Shown: positions 26,133-39,572, numbered from the stretch's first letter. The stretch: DNA of 64,000 nt from Ophthalmolycus amberensis (GCA_024529925.1 JAFEUB010001554.1:55001-119000), one strand, 5' to 3'. Translations and numbers: made by a program. The notes: a model not told the origin generated them from the letters alone.

Positions 26133-29100
26133 GGTTAACTAGCCCAGCAAAGAGATATAATCCAATCTAACCAAGGCATTTATGTTGGGAGGGCTGTGTA
26201 TTTCAGTGATGCTACAGTCAATATTAGACTTTCAGGAGTGTGTGTGTGTGTGTATGAGTGTGTGTGTGTAAGTGGGAGCCCCGGGAGGAGAGAGGATTTG
26301 AGAGTTAAGTGGTGTATTCCTGTTTCTCTCCCTCTCTTACACACACACACACACACACTCCAGAAGTGGCACCCAAAGGATATTTGAGCCATGCTCAAAG
26401 GGGGATTTTTCCTCCTGCCTAATCTCTCTCTATCATTGTCAAAGAAATCCTCATGTAGATGCGAACCCACTTTGTGCACTCAGCATGCAATGACACACGG
26501 TGTGTAAATGTGCCAACTCTTGCAGAAAATGTCGAACATGTCGTGCGCACCGTGCAACGTAAACCGCCACCGAGCGCTTTTGCCTTCGTCTTAACCTTAG
26601 AAAATAACATCCGGAACGCAGCGCCGCCACCTGTGGTTCATGTAAAGACACGCAACAAAAAAATAAAAGGCCCACAACACCAAGCCACCGAGAAAACCCA
26701 CAAACGAGCGGCGTCTTTTCTTTCCACACAAGGCCCAAAACAGCAACCATAACAGCGGAGCTGGCGTCTTCAATGGCGGAGACGACAGGGGGCAATTTTC
26801 ACGACATACACAACAATGCAGTACATTAGAGCCGCGCTTCCCTGTCTCGCCGCAGCTAAACATTCACTTATCTATGTGATAATAGGAGGCCGCGGAACTC
26901 AACGTGACAACAAGAGAGAGAGAGACGCGAACACAATGCCGAGCGGCGCCCGCAGACGGATTGATCCGAGATGTAATCTGCTCCGGAGAGAACGAGAGGA
27001 GACGGGGAAGGAAGAGGGAGATGCGCGTCTTGATGTGCGACACGACTTGTTTGGAAGTTGGGTTGGATTGACAATGAAGCTGTCAACAACAAAACATATC
27101 TTCACAAGGAGATATTGATGCAGAAAAGGGCACGATATACGGGAGACGGCGTGATACAGGAAGTACTGACAGCCATTACAATCGCAGCTGGCGAGCGTAA
27201 GTGGAGTGTGATTATAGACTTGCCGCACTTTGGGTGAATTACAGTGATTCTCGCTAATGTATAATGTATGTTTGAACAAACGCGACCCGCTCGACGTGGA
27301 GCGAATGCAGCAAAATGGTGTAAAAGTGGATGTTTGCACCTGCTGTCAATCGGGTTTTCCGTGTCCGTTGTGTGAAAGCTCGGATGCGCGTGCGTGACGA
27401 GCCTGCTGAACTCTAATGGAACAGTTTGGGAAATGTGCTTATTTGCTGTCTTTTTGAGGGTGAGATGGAAAGATCAATATCGTGTCTGTGATATTGTGTC
27501 TGTGCACGATGAGAAGAGCCGGGTTGGAACTATTTTCTGCCGAACAACAGCCAGGCGCAGTGACTGTAGACTGTTGGCGGCGAGACACGGCAGACTAAAC
27601 ACTGGTCTGGACCTTCTTGGGTGATGATCGATAAGGAGTTACAAGGGATCCACTTTAGAGTTCCACCTAACGGCCCCAACAACAAATGTTTACTTATGCA
27701 CCGATTGCAATTTTCCAGGCATTTCCCCGATTTGTTAAAAGTCTGACCTGCAGATTCAGATTTTCTTTTTAGGAACTGTAAATTGACGGCAACGCTCCAG
27801 ACTAACTTTTTTACCACAGTCCCGCCAAAGTCCCGAAAAAAAACGAGCGTCGAGCTCGAAGCAGTTCATTTTTGTTCCCGACATCCACACGCCGGTCAGG
27901 TCGGGCCATCATGTGGTCTGGTCTCGGCCTGTAACGGACACACCCTCTCACTTTTTTTTAACCGCGCAGTCGGTAGCGTTACGCACACAGCGGGTACATC
28001 AGAGGGCTGAACAGAGATGATGTGCGTGCGGTGGTGGCAGTCCGGCAGTGGAATGGAATCATGAGGCTATAAACTGCTCTTGTAGAACACTTCTCCATCT
28101 CTCTCTGATCACAGCTGACTGTTCCTCCAGTGGAGGTTGACCTCTGATGGCGCGGGCTGCACACTGCAATGCATCACGTCAACGCGGCGTCACAGAAAGC
28201 CGAGCGGCGGTATTGAAAATCACACCGTCGGGATTTCTAAAAAACCCACCCGAGCCTAATTCACGTTCAGCATATTCCCTAAAATATTGACCTCTTCCTT
28301 TGACGCCGGCATGCCGCCACAGGACAATGAGACAACAATCAACGAAACAAAGAAGAGAAAGAGCGAGCGAAGTCGAGGAGAAATCACAAAGGAATTGCAC
28401 TTCCTCTTGGCTCATATGATCTATTATTAATCCAATCTTGCACAGACCCTTAACATTTTTTTTGGGAGGGGGGGGGGGGGAAATCACATTGAGCAAATTA
28501 ATGAGGTAAACGTAATGATCTGAGATGATCAAAGGATATCAGTGTTGGGCAAAGTATAGCCACCAATTAGTAAAACAAGCGCAGGAAAGGGACTAAAATA
28601 TGCACCGCCGCGCCTGATGAAAAGACAGGGTCAGAGAGAATGGACTAATTTCACAAATGAAACGACGTGCACCAAGACAGGCCCACGTGTGTGTGGAAGA
28701 GGGGGGGGGGGGGTGTATGCGGGTCATGTTTAGATTCCCCCTGGGTCTATGAGCAGAGAGAGTCAGGGAGGTCCCATAAGAGCAGCAGGAGAGGAGCTGG
28801 CTTTACTTTGATAACAATAATAAGGTATTTCTCTCTCTCTCTCTCTCTCTCCTTTTTTTTTTATCCCGCTTTGGCACAATGAGCACCGCCGCTCTCGTTT
28901 GATCCATGAAAGGAGCTTGTTATGGGTTTTTTTTTGGTTTTTTTGAAGAGTTTGATGCACAAAGGAACAAAAAAAGTTTGGAAATAGGCTGCATCTGTCC
29001 AACTTGGACTTTGGTTCATTAGGAAGGCCTCAAGGGGTGTACTACTTTTTGTCAGTTCTTGTTTTGTTATTGGTTTTTTTCCAGATCTTTTTGGTTTTGT

Positions 29101-29245
29101 TTTAAGGGGCAGGCACTGCTTGACCCGCTGATCAAGAATGACGTCCGAATACGTGTGAAGTTGTGTACACAAAAAAAAAGATCTAAATCTGGTCAAATCT
29201 CCTCTGGAATGTTATATTACTCTCATTTAGACACAAGTATAACAA

Positions 29246-29246
<1 letters not shown>

Positions 29247-29295
<49 letters not shown>
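29247..29295. repeat. (TA)n microsatellite
   Basis: A pure TA run of 49 bp. Confidence 0.95.
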
Positions 29296-29301
<6 letters not shown>

Positions 29302-30380
29302 TAACCAAAATCTGTGACATGTGCGAATCTGTGACGCCAGGGGGCTGCGGTTTTATTGGTGCGAAAGTCCTCTGGTGTACTTTGGTGTACTTTGGATTGT
29401 AACGTCCGTCAGACTTTTGCATTGTACCGAATTCTATGAAACGTCAGAACCTGCTGGTTTGCTATCTGGACTGGGTGATGAAGCTGAATGCTCAACCCCA
29501 CAGCCTCTCATACTGCAGACAGGATGAGCCTATAAATAGTTAACGATTCATTCATTCGACAATGGCTGTATTCATAGGACAGTCAGCAATAGGTTGTGTT
29601 CCCCAGGCCGGCTAAATGCTAACCATGTTCACGTGAGATCAATTCATGTGAGGACAAAAAGATGATCTGTAAGGTTCTTTAAATTTGTTAAGTTTGAACA
29701 AATATTAAATCCAAAATAAATCCAAACCCCTACTTCTGTAACGGTGGGACACACACACACCCCCCCCCCCCCCTCTGACCAGCTTGGTTATGGTGAGACA
29801 AAAACATCACGGTTCAGCTTGAGATAAGCATGCTCGTAACGGAACTTAAGCTGCCGACGCAGAGGCATGTGACTCGGTGACAGAATGTCGTGAGTAAAAA
29901 AAAAAGAAAAACACTCAACTTTTGCACACGCCCGCTGGTCCCCTGAGTGAAAGTTTGTTTGAGCCCATCCACCATCACTCCCTTCAGCCCTCAGCAGACT
30001 TTCTAGCTCCTAAAACTATGTCCGCTGCTCTTAGCGTCTCATGATGATGCAGACGGGTTCACATTGGCAGAGCTCATGGAGACCTCAGTGTTATGTCACA
30101 CAAGTCTCCTGACTCTTCTCCCCGTCTCTCCTTTCATCTACAACTATTCATCCCGAAACATGCGCTGCAGCTCATCTGTCCCAGTTGTCCCTCTCTCTCT
30201 CTCTCTTTAAGGAGATTTTTCCATCTTTTAAAGTCAAATATTGTAACGGCTCACTTACTAAAAGCCTCCACGGGGAATGAAAGCGTGCAGCACATCTATC
30301 AATTTAATAACAATGGATCACTTTGCGCTTACAAAACAGAGAAGACACAGGAGGTGGTGTGGGAGAGTTGAAGAAGAGAA

Positions 30381-30472
30381 GGGGGGGGGGGGGGGTTCCT
30401 TCTGATGAATTTTAATCCTGACCTCGAAAAAAAGAAAAAAAGACACAACTGAGGGGGGGGGGGGGGGGGGGG
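30381..30472. repeat. Two poly-G tracts (16 and 20 bp)
   Basis: G16 at 30381-30396 and G20 at 30453-30472, separated by 56 bp. The second is the longest homopolymer in the window. Confidence 0.95.
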
Positions 30473-31604
30473 TATTTTGGTTTCATTCTAATTTTTTTTT
30501 TTGTTCTTGCTTTGTGTATTCTCATAAGCCTCTGTGTCACTATGTGCTGAGGGAGAGACAATGTTAGGACAAGCCACTTAAGCCCATTAGTCTAATAATT
30601 CATACGTCTTGGCAGCCTCAGCCTCGTCCAAAGTCTGCAGAGAGACGCGAGGAAGGAGAAAAAGATATTAGACAGATGGATAGACGGGGAGGAAGAACAA
30701 AACGGGGGATACAGACTACAAAGGAGAGAGAGAGACAAGGAGACTCACAAAGTGTGCACTTAAGTAGAACAGCACGAAAGCTTTTATGTGGTACAATGGC
30801 GAGGTGAATCCAGGTACAACTCGGAGTTTATGACTTTACAAATGGATGAAATGAAAGGACTGAAAGACAGACGACTGTCTCTGTTCACAATGTGAAGTGT
30901 TCCCATCAGATGGGTTGTTATAGAATGTCTAAAGAATGTCAGTTTAAAAAAGCAAGTGGTCAAAGTCTTTCAAAACCTACACGTTTTCTAGGAACGGATG
31001 GGCGATATGTTCAAAAATGTATCACAAAATGTGTCATATTTTTGTGTGGGAAATGTAGGCAAAAGAGAATCCCAAACATGTGCAGTATATACCAGAACAA
31101 AAATGAAAGAGTTATTGAATTGGGAGCTTTCTGTGTGCAGTTTATTGTTTTGATAAAAAAGAATGTCTGTGCAACAAATCATTGAACAGCACAGCAGAAT
31201 TTTTACAGTGCATTTCAGAGAGGTCAGTTGTTGGATTAAATCCAAATCAAACTCAATTATTTAAGAGGCTGATTTTATGACCCTACAATACCGTTCAACA
31301 AATGTGTTTTTGATTGTTGTCTATTATTCTTAATCAAACTTAAACTTAATCTCAAGTGTACCAACATCTCTGTAGAACTGTGCCAATGTATCCTCAGCTG
31401 TTACAGTTCAATCAAGCCATAAGTCACACAGGCTGTGATAGATATACTGCGATGAGGAGAGAAGAGAGGGATGTGCTCCAGCAAGCCGCCACATTTTGGG
31501 GGATTTGTTTACCGCTTCCTGTCTTGTACGAGATCAACACCCCGTTAAAGCGCTGACACTCAATCACACACACACACACGCGGCTCTCTCACCTGAGCCC
31601 TCCG

Positions 31605-31610
<6 letters not shown>

Positions 31611-31650
<40 letters not shown>
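31611..31650. repeat. (GT)n microsatellite
   Basis: A pure GT run of about 40 bp. Confidence 0.9.
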
Positions 31651-31652
<2 letters not shown>

Positions 31653-31812
31653 ACGAGAAAGAGAGGGTATCTCATCAGTCGCATTGGGAAAGTTCCATTC
31701 AGAGACTGACAGCTGTCTGTCTCTGTCTGACTCTAACCTGCATCTAACAATGTGCCTCGCTCTGTGGGCCTCAGGACGTGTGCACACACACTACAAACAC
31801 ACACACACACAC

Positions 31813-32566
31813 TAGGGCTGCACAATTAATTGGATTGTAATCGCGATCACGATTTTGGCTGCCACGATTAAATGAGCATGATCGTCTGCGATATTGACGT
31901 TTAAAATGCGTGCTCTGCTACATATCAAATCAAGCGCTTACTCAACTAACAGTCAGCCGACCACCAGGGGGCGAACGAGATGGGAGGTGTCATGCGCGCA
32001 CCCTGCAGACTCCGCTATTAGTAGAAGAAGAGAGACGGACAACAGAACAGAGAGCAGACGGCCGTGACCGTGTGTCGTGTCGCTAAATCAAATATATAGG
32101 AGCAGAAGGCGAGGAGCTAGCCCCTCGAAAAGGATCATCATTCGTTGTCTGGAAGATATGCACAAGATATGCACAAGATATGAACGAGTGCGTTCGAGTT
32201 GTGTCCGCATAGTAATCCTAATGCTAATGCTAATTATAGCGATTAGCTGGAATGTAGCACAAAATGGAAGTGAAAGCAGTGCTCTGTTGATTTAATTTTG
32301 GGTAAAAAGTGTTGATACTATTTTATTTATATTTTCCTTTGACGAGATGCACTGTGATCAGGACCAGTCTGATGCAAAGAGTTGTACATTAGCCTGAATG
32401 TAGCACAACAATGGAAGTGGAAGCAGTGTTCTTGTTCATTTAAACGTGAAAGTGCAATAAAAAGATGTTGTCCCTAAAATTGAATGAATAATCGTGAAAT
32501 AATCGTGATCGCAATATTGATCAAAATAATCGCGATTATGATTTTGGCCATAATCGTGCAGCCCTA
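31813..32566. mobile_element. Non-autonomous hAT-type element (MITE) inserted in a CA microsatellite
   Basis: Terminal inverted repeats TAGGGCTGCAC (31813) and GTGCAGCCCTA (to 32566) bound a 754-bp element. Both subterminal regions are rich in AATCGCGAT/ATTTTGGC motifs. The flanking 8 bp are ACACACAC on both sides, which fits the 8-bp target duplication of hAT elements but is ambiguous because the target is a CA repeat. There is no transposase frame. Inside lies a diverged direct repeat of about 50 bp (32243-32294 and 32389-32442), both copies reading roughly TTAGC-TGAATGTAGCAC-A-AATGGAAGTG-AAGCAGTG. Confidence 0.75.
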
Positions 32567-33261
32567 ACACACACACACAAGAGTGTATGTGTGTAGAGTG
32601 CATGTTTTCCATCCGTCTAAAACGGAGCGGAAACCAATCCCTGATGCTACGGCCCGATAACAATACCCACCGCTGCTTGGCAACCGATACTGTACGACTG
32701 TAAATCACAGGCACACTTCACATGTAATGCGGTTACAGTGTGACTCGGCAATGGCTACAATTGGCTCTTCAAATGAATTGAGCGGGGCAATTGTACTGAA
32801 TATAGAACAGCACAGAGAAGAATAGGCCTGATGGTAAAATCCATAGCCATGAGGGCAATATGTCAGAAATCAAAGCGGAGTAGCTTGATCTTTCCCGTTT
32901 GTCATGCACCGAATAAATCAAAGTTAGATCGCTCTAATGGCCGAATCACTTCACCTCATTAATGTTATGTAGGTCAGCTCAGCCCTGGCTAATGGTCTAA
33001 GACAACACTGCTCGATAACACAACTGGCTCGGTAGTTTGTTTGAGCGGGGGGGGAAGTAGATCACACAGGAGCAGAGCTTCTGCACCAACAGGACACAGT
33101 TTCACGGTGAAGCCTCTTCAGACTCGCAGCCAACAGCTTTGATTTCTTCTTCTGAGATTCCTCACATTGTCAATGAACAGGGAGAGCAAAGTTTGTCTCC
33201 GAACTCCTAATGAACAAGGCACACTGCTCAAGGAAGTTCCCTCCGGCCAAAGTCACAGAGT

Positions 33262-33271
33262 CGCGCGCGCG

Positions 33272-33324
<53 letters not shown>
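33262..33324. repeat. (CG)n joined to (CA)n
   Basis: CGCGCGCGCGCACG passes into a CA run of about 50 bp, the mirror arrangement of the tract at 21113. Confidence 0.95.
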
Positions 33325-33326
<2 letters not shown>

Positions 33327-33985
33327 CACTCAAGCCGTAAAGGCCGGCATTAGCTGGCGGGATGCCGAGACATGTAAGGCTTGTTAGGAAGGAAACGGCG
33401 GGAGGGTTTGACCCACACACAAACACTAAAGGGTGTGAGCTGGATGATTGGCTCATTATGAGGTCATGTACTATTTACACAGCGTTTTAGGAGGCCAGCG
33501 TGAGGCTAGCACGACAACTACTTGATATGGCTTCAGTGCCTTTGACTGTTCAATAGAAAAATGATGTTGACCATTTGCCCGCACTGGCTGCACCACCTAC
33601 AACAAATCATCATGGATCAGACTAAATAACGGGCACAATACGCACAGCTCAATTCTAAAAACTGGCCTCAAAGCGCATGAACGATCCGGACGCCAGTCAT
33701 TCCGTTAGATCCGGGGATTCTGCGTATCCTGTTTTGTCACAGCTTAAAGTGACGATCGCCGTGATGGCGCGATAAAAGCCGGATTCGGGGATCGTCGAGG
33801 AATCCGTTTCGTGCTGGATGCCAATGTGACGGGAAAAAAGCCGAACTACTAAATTCATTGATTTTCATGGTGCAAAAGAACGGAAAGCCGTGGCTCGCGA
33901 AAAGATGAGAAATCAATCTAAAAGCAATCACTTGCAGTAATGTAAAGTGCACAAACCTGCTGAACACTTCCGACACTAAAAGACC

Positions 33986-34004
33986 CGTGTGTGTGAGTGT
34001 GTGT

Positions 34005-34047
<43 letters not shown>
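33986..34047. repeat. (GT)n microsatellite with GTGA interruptions
   Basis: About 62 bp of GT broken twice by GA. Confidence 0.9.
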
Positions 34048-34048
<1 letters not shown>

Positions 34049-36799
34049 TTCGTTCTTCACGAACGCAAGCTGCATGTTTGAATAAATCCTCTTCCAATTT
34101 CAGAACTTCATTTTAAATTCTACTCAAGACAAACATTTCCAAAGATCACAAATGTGATAAAGTGTTGGGACAGGTAGATGTGACAGTAAACAGTAACTAC
34201 TTAATGATCTAACACCTGCAAAACACTATTATAATCCTTTTAAATAAATCCATAAAGTTTCTTTTAAACTCGCAAGTGGATACAAAAGAGACAGATAAAT
34301 CCACATAGGGCGACTGTCCCAACAAGTTCCCACACCTATTAAAGCAACATTCGTGTCATGTCTCACAGAGGAGAACTGCCTCTCTATCCGTCCCCCCCTC
34401 TCTCTCTCTCCTCTACTCATCCACCAGCTCTCTCTTGTCTTTCCGAGAGGCAGGGCGGTGATTGGCGGAAAAAAAGCCTCCCTCAATCCAATCCCTAATC
34501 CTCAGCAGGCGTTGAAACATATGAATGGAGGAGGACCGGCGGCGGCTCTCTCGCCATCCCGTTCCGAGCATCATTTCTTTACTTTCCTGCAGCGCCGGCT
34601 GTGCCAGAGGCAGCGAAGAGAGGAAAGAAGAAGGGAAAAAAGGGGCTCAGCCACGACTGTCTGCCCTGCTCTGTGCGCTCTGCGCCTCGGAGAGCCCCGC
34701 TGCCAAACGCGCTCTTGCTGCCATCGTTTCTGCAACTTGTGTACAGTATGGTCCGTCTCTTTTTTTTTCTCGACTTACCGGATGCTGCGTTGCTAAGGAG
34801 GAATGTCTTTCCTGTGCCTCCGTCTGTAGCCGTCTCTCTCTCTGTGTCTGGGAAAGGCGGAGAGGTGATGGAGGTCGGGGAGGAGGCTGCTGCTGCTGCT
34901 GGTGATGGTGGTTTGGGCACTCACATTGATTTGTGTCACTTCTCTGTCTCTCTCTCTCGCCACTCCACCTCTTTCCTGCTCCCTCTCTTCACTTCACTTC
35001 ACATTACACACACATGCATGCACACGCATAGACACACACACACACACACACACAACAAGGTTTGGGCAAATTACACAAGGCACCAAGAGGAGGATTTGTT
35101 TCCTCTCCAGAACAGGCACAGCCAGAGCAGCCACAGACAGTACGGCAGGCCAGCCAGCATCTCTAAACTCCCCAAAACAGCTGTCAACTTCCACCACATA
35201 ATGTATCGAAAGGCTCCACCAACATAGATGTAACTTATTTTCTCTATGATACACCCTGATGCTGAGAATTCATTAGCATTCCCCAAATAATTAAGGATTA
35301 CAGTCTTAAGTGGTCCCACAAGCTCTGTGGCTATTAGGATGCAGTTCTGCATGCAGCTATGTTGGTCAGAGTTAATTTTTGCAAAACAGGATTGAAAGCG
35401 TAGTGGGCGAAATGTGCCCCGAAGCGAGACGCGGCAGTAGCCTGTCAAGATGAATAACTTTCCAATGTGTCGGTATCAGGAGCTGCCAGGCATGTCAGCT
35501 CCACACAAAGCTCTTATTATTGGTTAGAACATAGCTGCTGGAGTAAGCCAAGTTTCTGCTGGCCGCAGCACTGGGCTCCAATCGGTGAGTAGCAGCTTAG
35601 CAGGAGAGCCAGCTGTTGCACCTGTTAGCTTGTAGTTGAGGCACTTATCAATATTCTTGTGTTTGAAATAAAGAATGAAATGAGCATGTGCAATGGGAAC
35701 AGAGAAATATCACTTTTAGGAGTTGGTGGAGATTAATTAAAATATATATTATTATATATAGTAAATATTGCACTTACATTCACCTGGAGACCAGAAACTC
35801 GACTTCAAGCTAATGCTAATGTTGTGTCTGCTGGAGTTTTGTAAGAGGTCAGCTTTTACATTCAACTTACATCAAATGGGCCTATGAATGGTGTTTTTAC
35901 AGCTTGTTCCACTGCCACTATGTGACCAAAAATACATGCTACTTTAAGTAGACACTATGTAGCAGTATTGCCATCTTGCACATGGCATGTGCAGCCATGA
36001 TATGTTGCTAGAGCGTATGCCCACTTTTCACATAACGTTAGTTGGTATGCTGACTTTTTTAATGTAGGGGGGGGCGTCAATTTGTGGTGGACTAGTTTTC
36101 ACTCACAACTACCGCCATGTTAAAAAGGTTAATTTGTATCTTTACAGTATGAAACACTCACCACGCTGTAGGCATGACTGTGAACACTTTGTAGCGCTTC
36201 TTTGTTACTTCTTTCTCCTCCAGTCAAGCTCGCGGAGACTTCTTATTTCTTGCGCACACTCCAGTGCCCGCCTCCTGCTTCTCCATTGGTCTGTACCGCT
36301 CTCCTCTAGCTCACTCATTGGCTAGCGTTGCGGGTCAAAAAATAAACAGCAAAACGGCACATGCATGCGTAGACGTTTGACATGAATTTAAGTTTAACTC
36401 CTATCTATTTAAAGATTAAAGACACTTCATTTCAACCAGGTGGTGATAATTGGCTGAGTCTGGGGTTTTGTTTGTACAGGAATAAACTTCTTTTGGTCAC
36501 GTGCCTGAGAATCATTCTGTAAATTACAGCCCTTATACAGTCTGGTTGTTCCCTATGCTGTTCCAACAACTCTTATTTTAAACATATACAGATAATTGAC
36601 TAATTAAAAACCTGAATAAACAAAGGTGTCTTTGCACAAGACACAACAATTCACTCATGGGCTGATATCTAATCCTGCAGCTTTCTAAATGAACTAGATC
36701 CCATCAATGTGTACCTCAGCTTGTTTGAATAATAACACTGTGAGCACCTATATTCACTCGAAAAAGAATACTTGAACGGTATAATAAGTCACAGAAATC

Positions 36800-36930
36800 C
36801 AACTACCACCGTGGCACAGCTCAAAAACTGTCTGGATGCATTTATGAATATGGCCTGTACAGTCACCAGATGTCAACCAGACTGAACAGCCATGGGAGAT
36901 ATTGTTTTTGCAAGAATGATGTCCATCCCT
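36800..36930 (+). pseudogene. Fossil fragment of a DDE transposase, Tc1/mariner-like
   Basis: From 36851 the plus strand reads WPVQSPDVNQTEQPW, close to the W-P-x-Q-S-P-D-x-N-x-x-E-x-x-W motif around the last catalytic acidic residue of Tc1/mariner transposases. The upstream part (LKNCLDAFMN) is in another frame and a stop follows soon after. The piece is therefore frameshifted, short and dead. No terminal repeats were found. Confidence 0.5.
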
Positions 36931-37763
36931 TCGGGGGCATAATGAAGCAGAGAACAAGCTCTACTCATTGCCCTTTCTATGAAGTCTCTTGGAGTCTTTA
37001 AGGGTACTGCCAGCCAGCAGCAAAGATCCACTCACAAAGTCCTCCTTTCATTTTTGTTAAATCAATAGCAAGCAACAGTCCACTGGAAAAAAAAACAGGG
37101 ATGTTTTTGGTCTGCCCTCCACAGTATGTGTTCACACACCCGAGACAAACAGTTGTGTCGGCAGACTGTTGCTATTGATTCAATTTAAAGAAAAATCCCG
37201 AAGGAAAATTTGTGCTCACGCAACTTATTTGTGAGTTCCAGAGACTTGGAGCACTGAAGCTGTTGCAGATGCTGTGATGGCCAACAGCGTACACTTTTAT
37301 CTGCCATCTTATATTGAGGAATAGACGGTGAACAGTTTGTATATATATAAATACATCTTTATTAGTGATTGATTAGTTGTGTACATTGGTGTTTGCCTCA
37401 TGTTTTCCAGCTACAGATCATTGTTTACCATGCTCATTATTTACTGCCTCGCTCACTGTACCTCACTCTCTCTCTCTCTCTCTGTGTTTACTTGCTTCTA
37501 ATGTGCGTTTTGCTGCCCACTGTACCTTGTAAATGCCACAGTATGGCTGTGCAGAGGAGAAAAAGGGCTCTGGGGCAATCAGCAAAAGCGCGGGGGCAGA
37601 GCGGATGCGCTTCAAAGGCTGTCAAAACTATATTATATGGTTGATCCCTGTCCAATTCACTTTCACAGTTCAATAGCTACTGTATGTTAAAGCTGGAGAA
37701 AACAAAGGCACGCACTGGCGTCTCCTCACTCTGAAGTTAGCTCACACAAGAGGCTTTGTATTT

Positions 37764-37768
<5 letters not shown>

Positions 37769-37802
<34 letters not shown>
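37769..37802. repeat. (TG)n microsatellite
   Basis: A pure TG run of about 34 bp. Confidence 0.9.
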
Positions 37803-37805
<3 letters not shown>

Positions 37806-38087
37806 CAGAGGGAAGGTTGGTGGTCGAACAAGGGGACGTCTAAGTAGAGTGACCGCATAGGTCAGGTTTGACACACTTTATTATTCATTCGCTGTCTGTC
37901 CTCAGCTGGGCTTAGCTCATCAGCACACAACACGCTCAACCTCCCCTAGGTGCGGCTTTTACTGCGCATATGCGCCTGGACGATGCACAAATGTCATGAG
38001 CAATAACTGGGATGTCACTCCAAATTCTCTTTCCTCTCTTCAGCGTTTAGCAGCTAGGCAGCTCAGGGAACAGGCTCCGTCTCCCTT

Positions 38088-38089
<2 letters not shown>

Positions 38090-38126
<37 letters not shown>
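38090..38126. repeat. (CT)n microsatellite
   Basis: A CT run of about 35 bp. Confidence 0.9.
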
Positions 38127-38130
<4 letters not shown>

Positions 38131-39506
38131 GTGAGTGTGGTGTCTGTGTATGAGTCCTACATTCTGAAGCTGTTCCACCCCAAAGTTTATTACAATTCAG
38201 CCACAAGAACCTGGAGTATTATGACCAGCGGTGCTCTGGAAGGAGAAGGCTGGTAAAATGAAAAAAAGTGGCCCACTCGTACAATCTGGTTTATTTAGGC
38301 CTCAATTATATAATTCTTCCCCTGTAATTGTCAGTTTCCTTTTCCCTGCTTTCCATGTCTTGTTATTAGGGTGCATTGGGATGTCTCGGGCCTCTGACGT
38401 TTCAGTCTGAGTGTGAATCATTTAATACATTTTAAAGGTTCATCGGGAAATGCTGAATGCCTATTGACGCATTTTCATCCATCATGTGTTTATTTGTCAT
38501 GTCATCCTCACCTTAAGGTGTGTATTCATCGCCTGGTTTGTGATTAAATGTCTCAAGTGGCAATACAATTGCTATCGGTGAAGTCATGCAGTCACTTTCT
38601 CTTCAACTTGCTGTTTGATTCTGTGATGGTTTCCCAAGTTGTACATGAATCAATGGGACTACATTTGAATAATCATAAACATACATGCATTTTTAATGCC
38701 TGAGAATTGATATCCAAGCAAAGTTTAAAATAAATCACTTACCAATTAGATGAACCAGCTATCAGAAGAAGAGCTGAGTAATCGGTCTCTTCGCAGGTCA
38801 ACGGCTCCCACTCACGACACTGAGGTCATGTCCGCTGTATTTGTTCTGGAATTTTACATTCTACAGTTAAAAACTTGCACATGGTACTTTGTTTAGGCTG
38901 ATTCCAGTATGTTTCAGCATTCAAAGAGCACTTCTAGTATCAAGTTTGGAAATAGAACGGAGAATTAAGCGTTATTTCACGGGTCTGTAATTTCCTAATA
39001 AACTCCTACGTAATCTGATGCTATTCACAGGGAAAATAGAGACAGTCATCTTAATTAGAGTGTAGTTAGCTGTGTTGAGTTTGAACAAACTTAACTCCAT
39101 TTAAAAAAAAATACATATTTGAACAGCTAGATGAATTAATACAATCTGAGAGACTTTGTCACTTTGTTTTTGGAGTCTACCAGGAGGACAGGAACTTCAA
39201 CTCATGGCCCCAGTATTTCTAAAATCCTGACTACGGCCCTGTCTCTTTGTCTAATTCAGAAAACAAAGACCTACATCTTTTCATGCTAATATGACACACT
39301 AATCTGTTTTTTTTCACCAAGCAATTTAGTTGTAAGAGGCTCCGTGTTTGGGTTTGTTTGGGAATGTTTCCAAACTCAGTTGGTCTTTTTACTTCAAAAC
39401 TGGGCAACAGAAATGCCCTAATTTGTTTAAAGCTGCTCCAAATCAAGATCATGTGAAGCCCTCTCTCCGTCTCTCCCTTTCCTCTTATAGTTTCATGGAT
39501 GTTGCA

Positions 39507-39510
<4 letters not shown>

Positions 39511-39572
<62 letters not shown>

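Larger units (their letters stand above)
17060..31610. other. Gene-free stretch
   Basis: Many microsatellites, the degraded MITE at 19.8-20.4 kb, G13 runs at 28468-28480 and 28701-28713, and non-repetitive islands at about 18.06-18.31, 20.90-20.99 and 27.08-27.42 kb. The open frames at 23702-23986 and 26816-27118 are not recognised. Confidence 0.5.

Noticed and set aside
32077..32295. 72-codon frame inside the hAT-type element as a transposase
   Set aside because: Too short and without BED, dimerisation or DDE motifs. The element is non-autonomous.
34601..35227. 208-codon plus-strand frame and its overlapping frames
   Set aside because: Low-complexity KKGKKG and SLSLS/HTHT segments from GA and CA repeats. 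Overlapping frames on both strands are equally open, as expected in GC-rich DNA.
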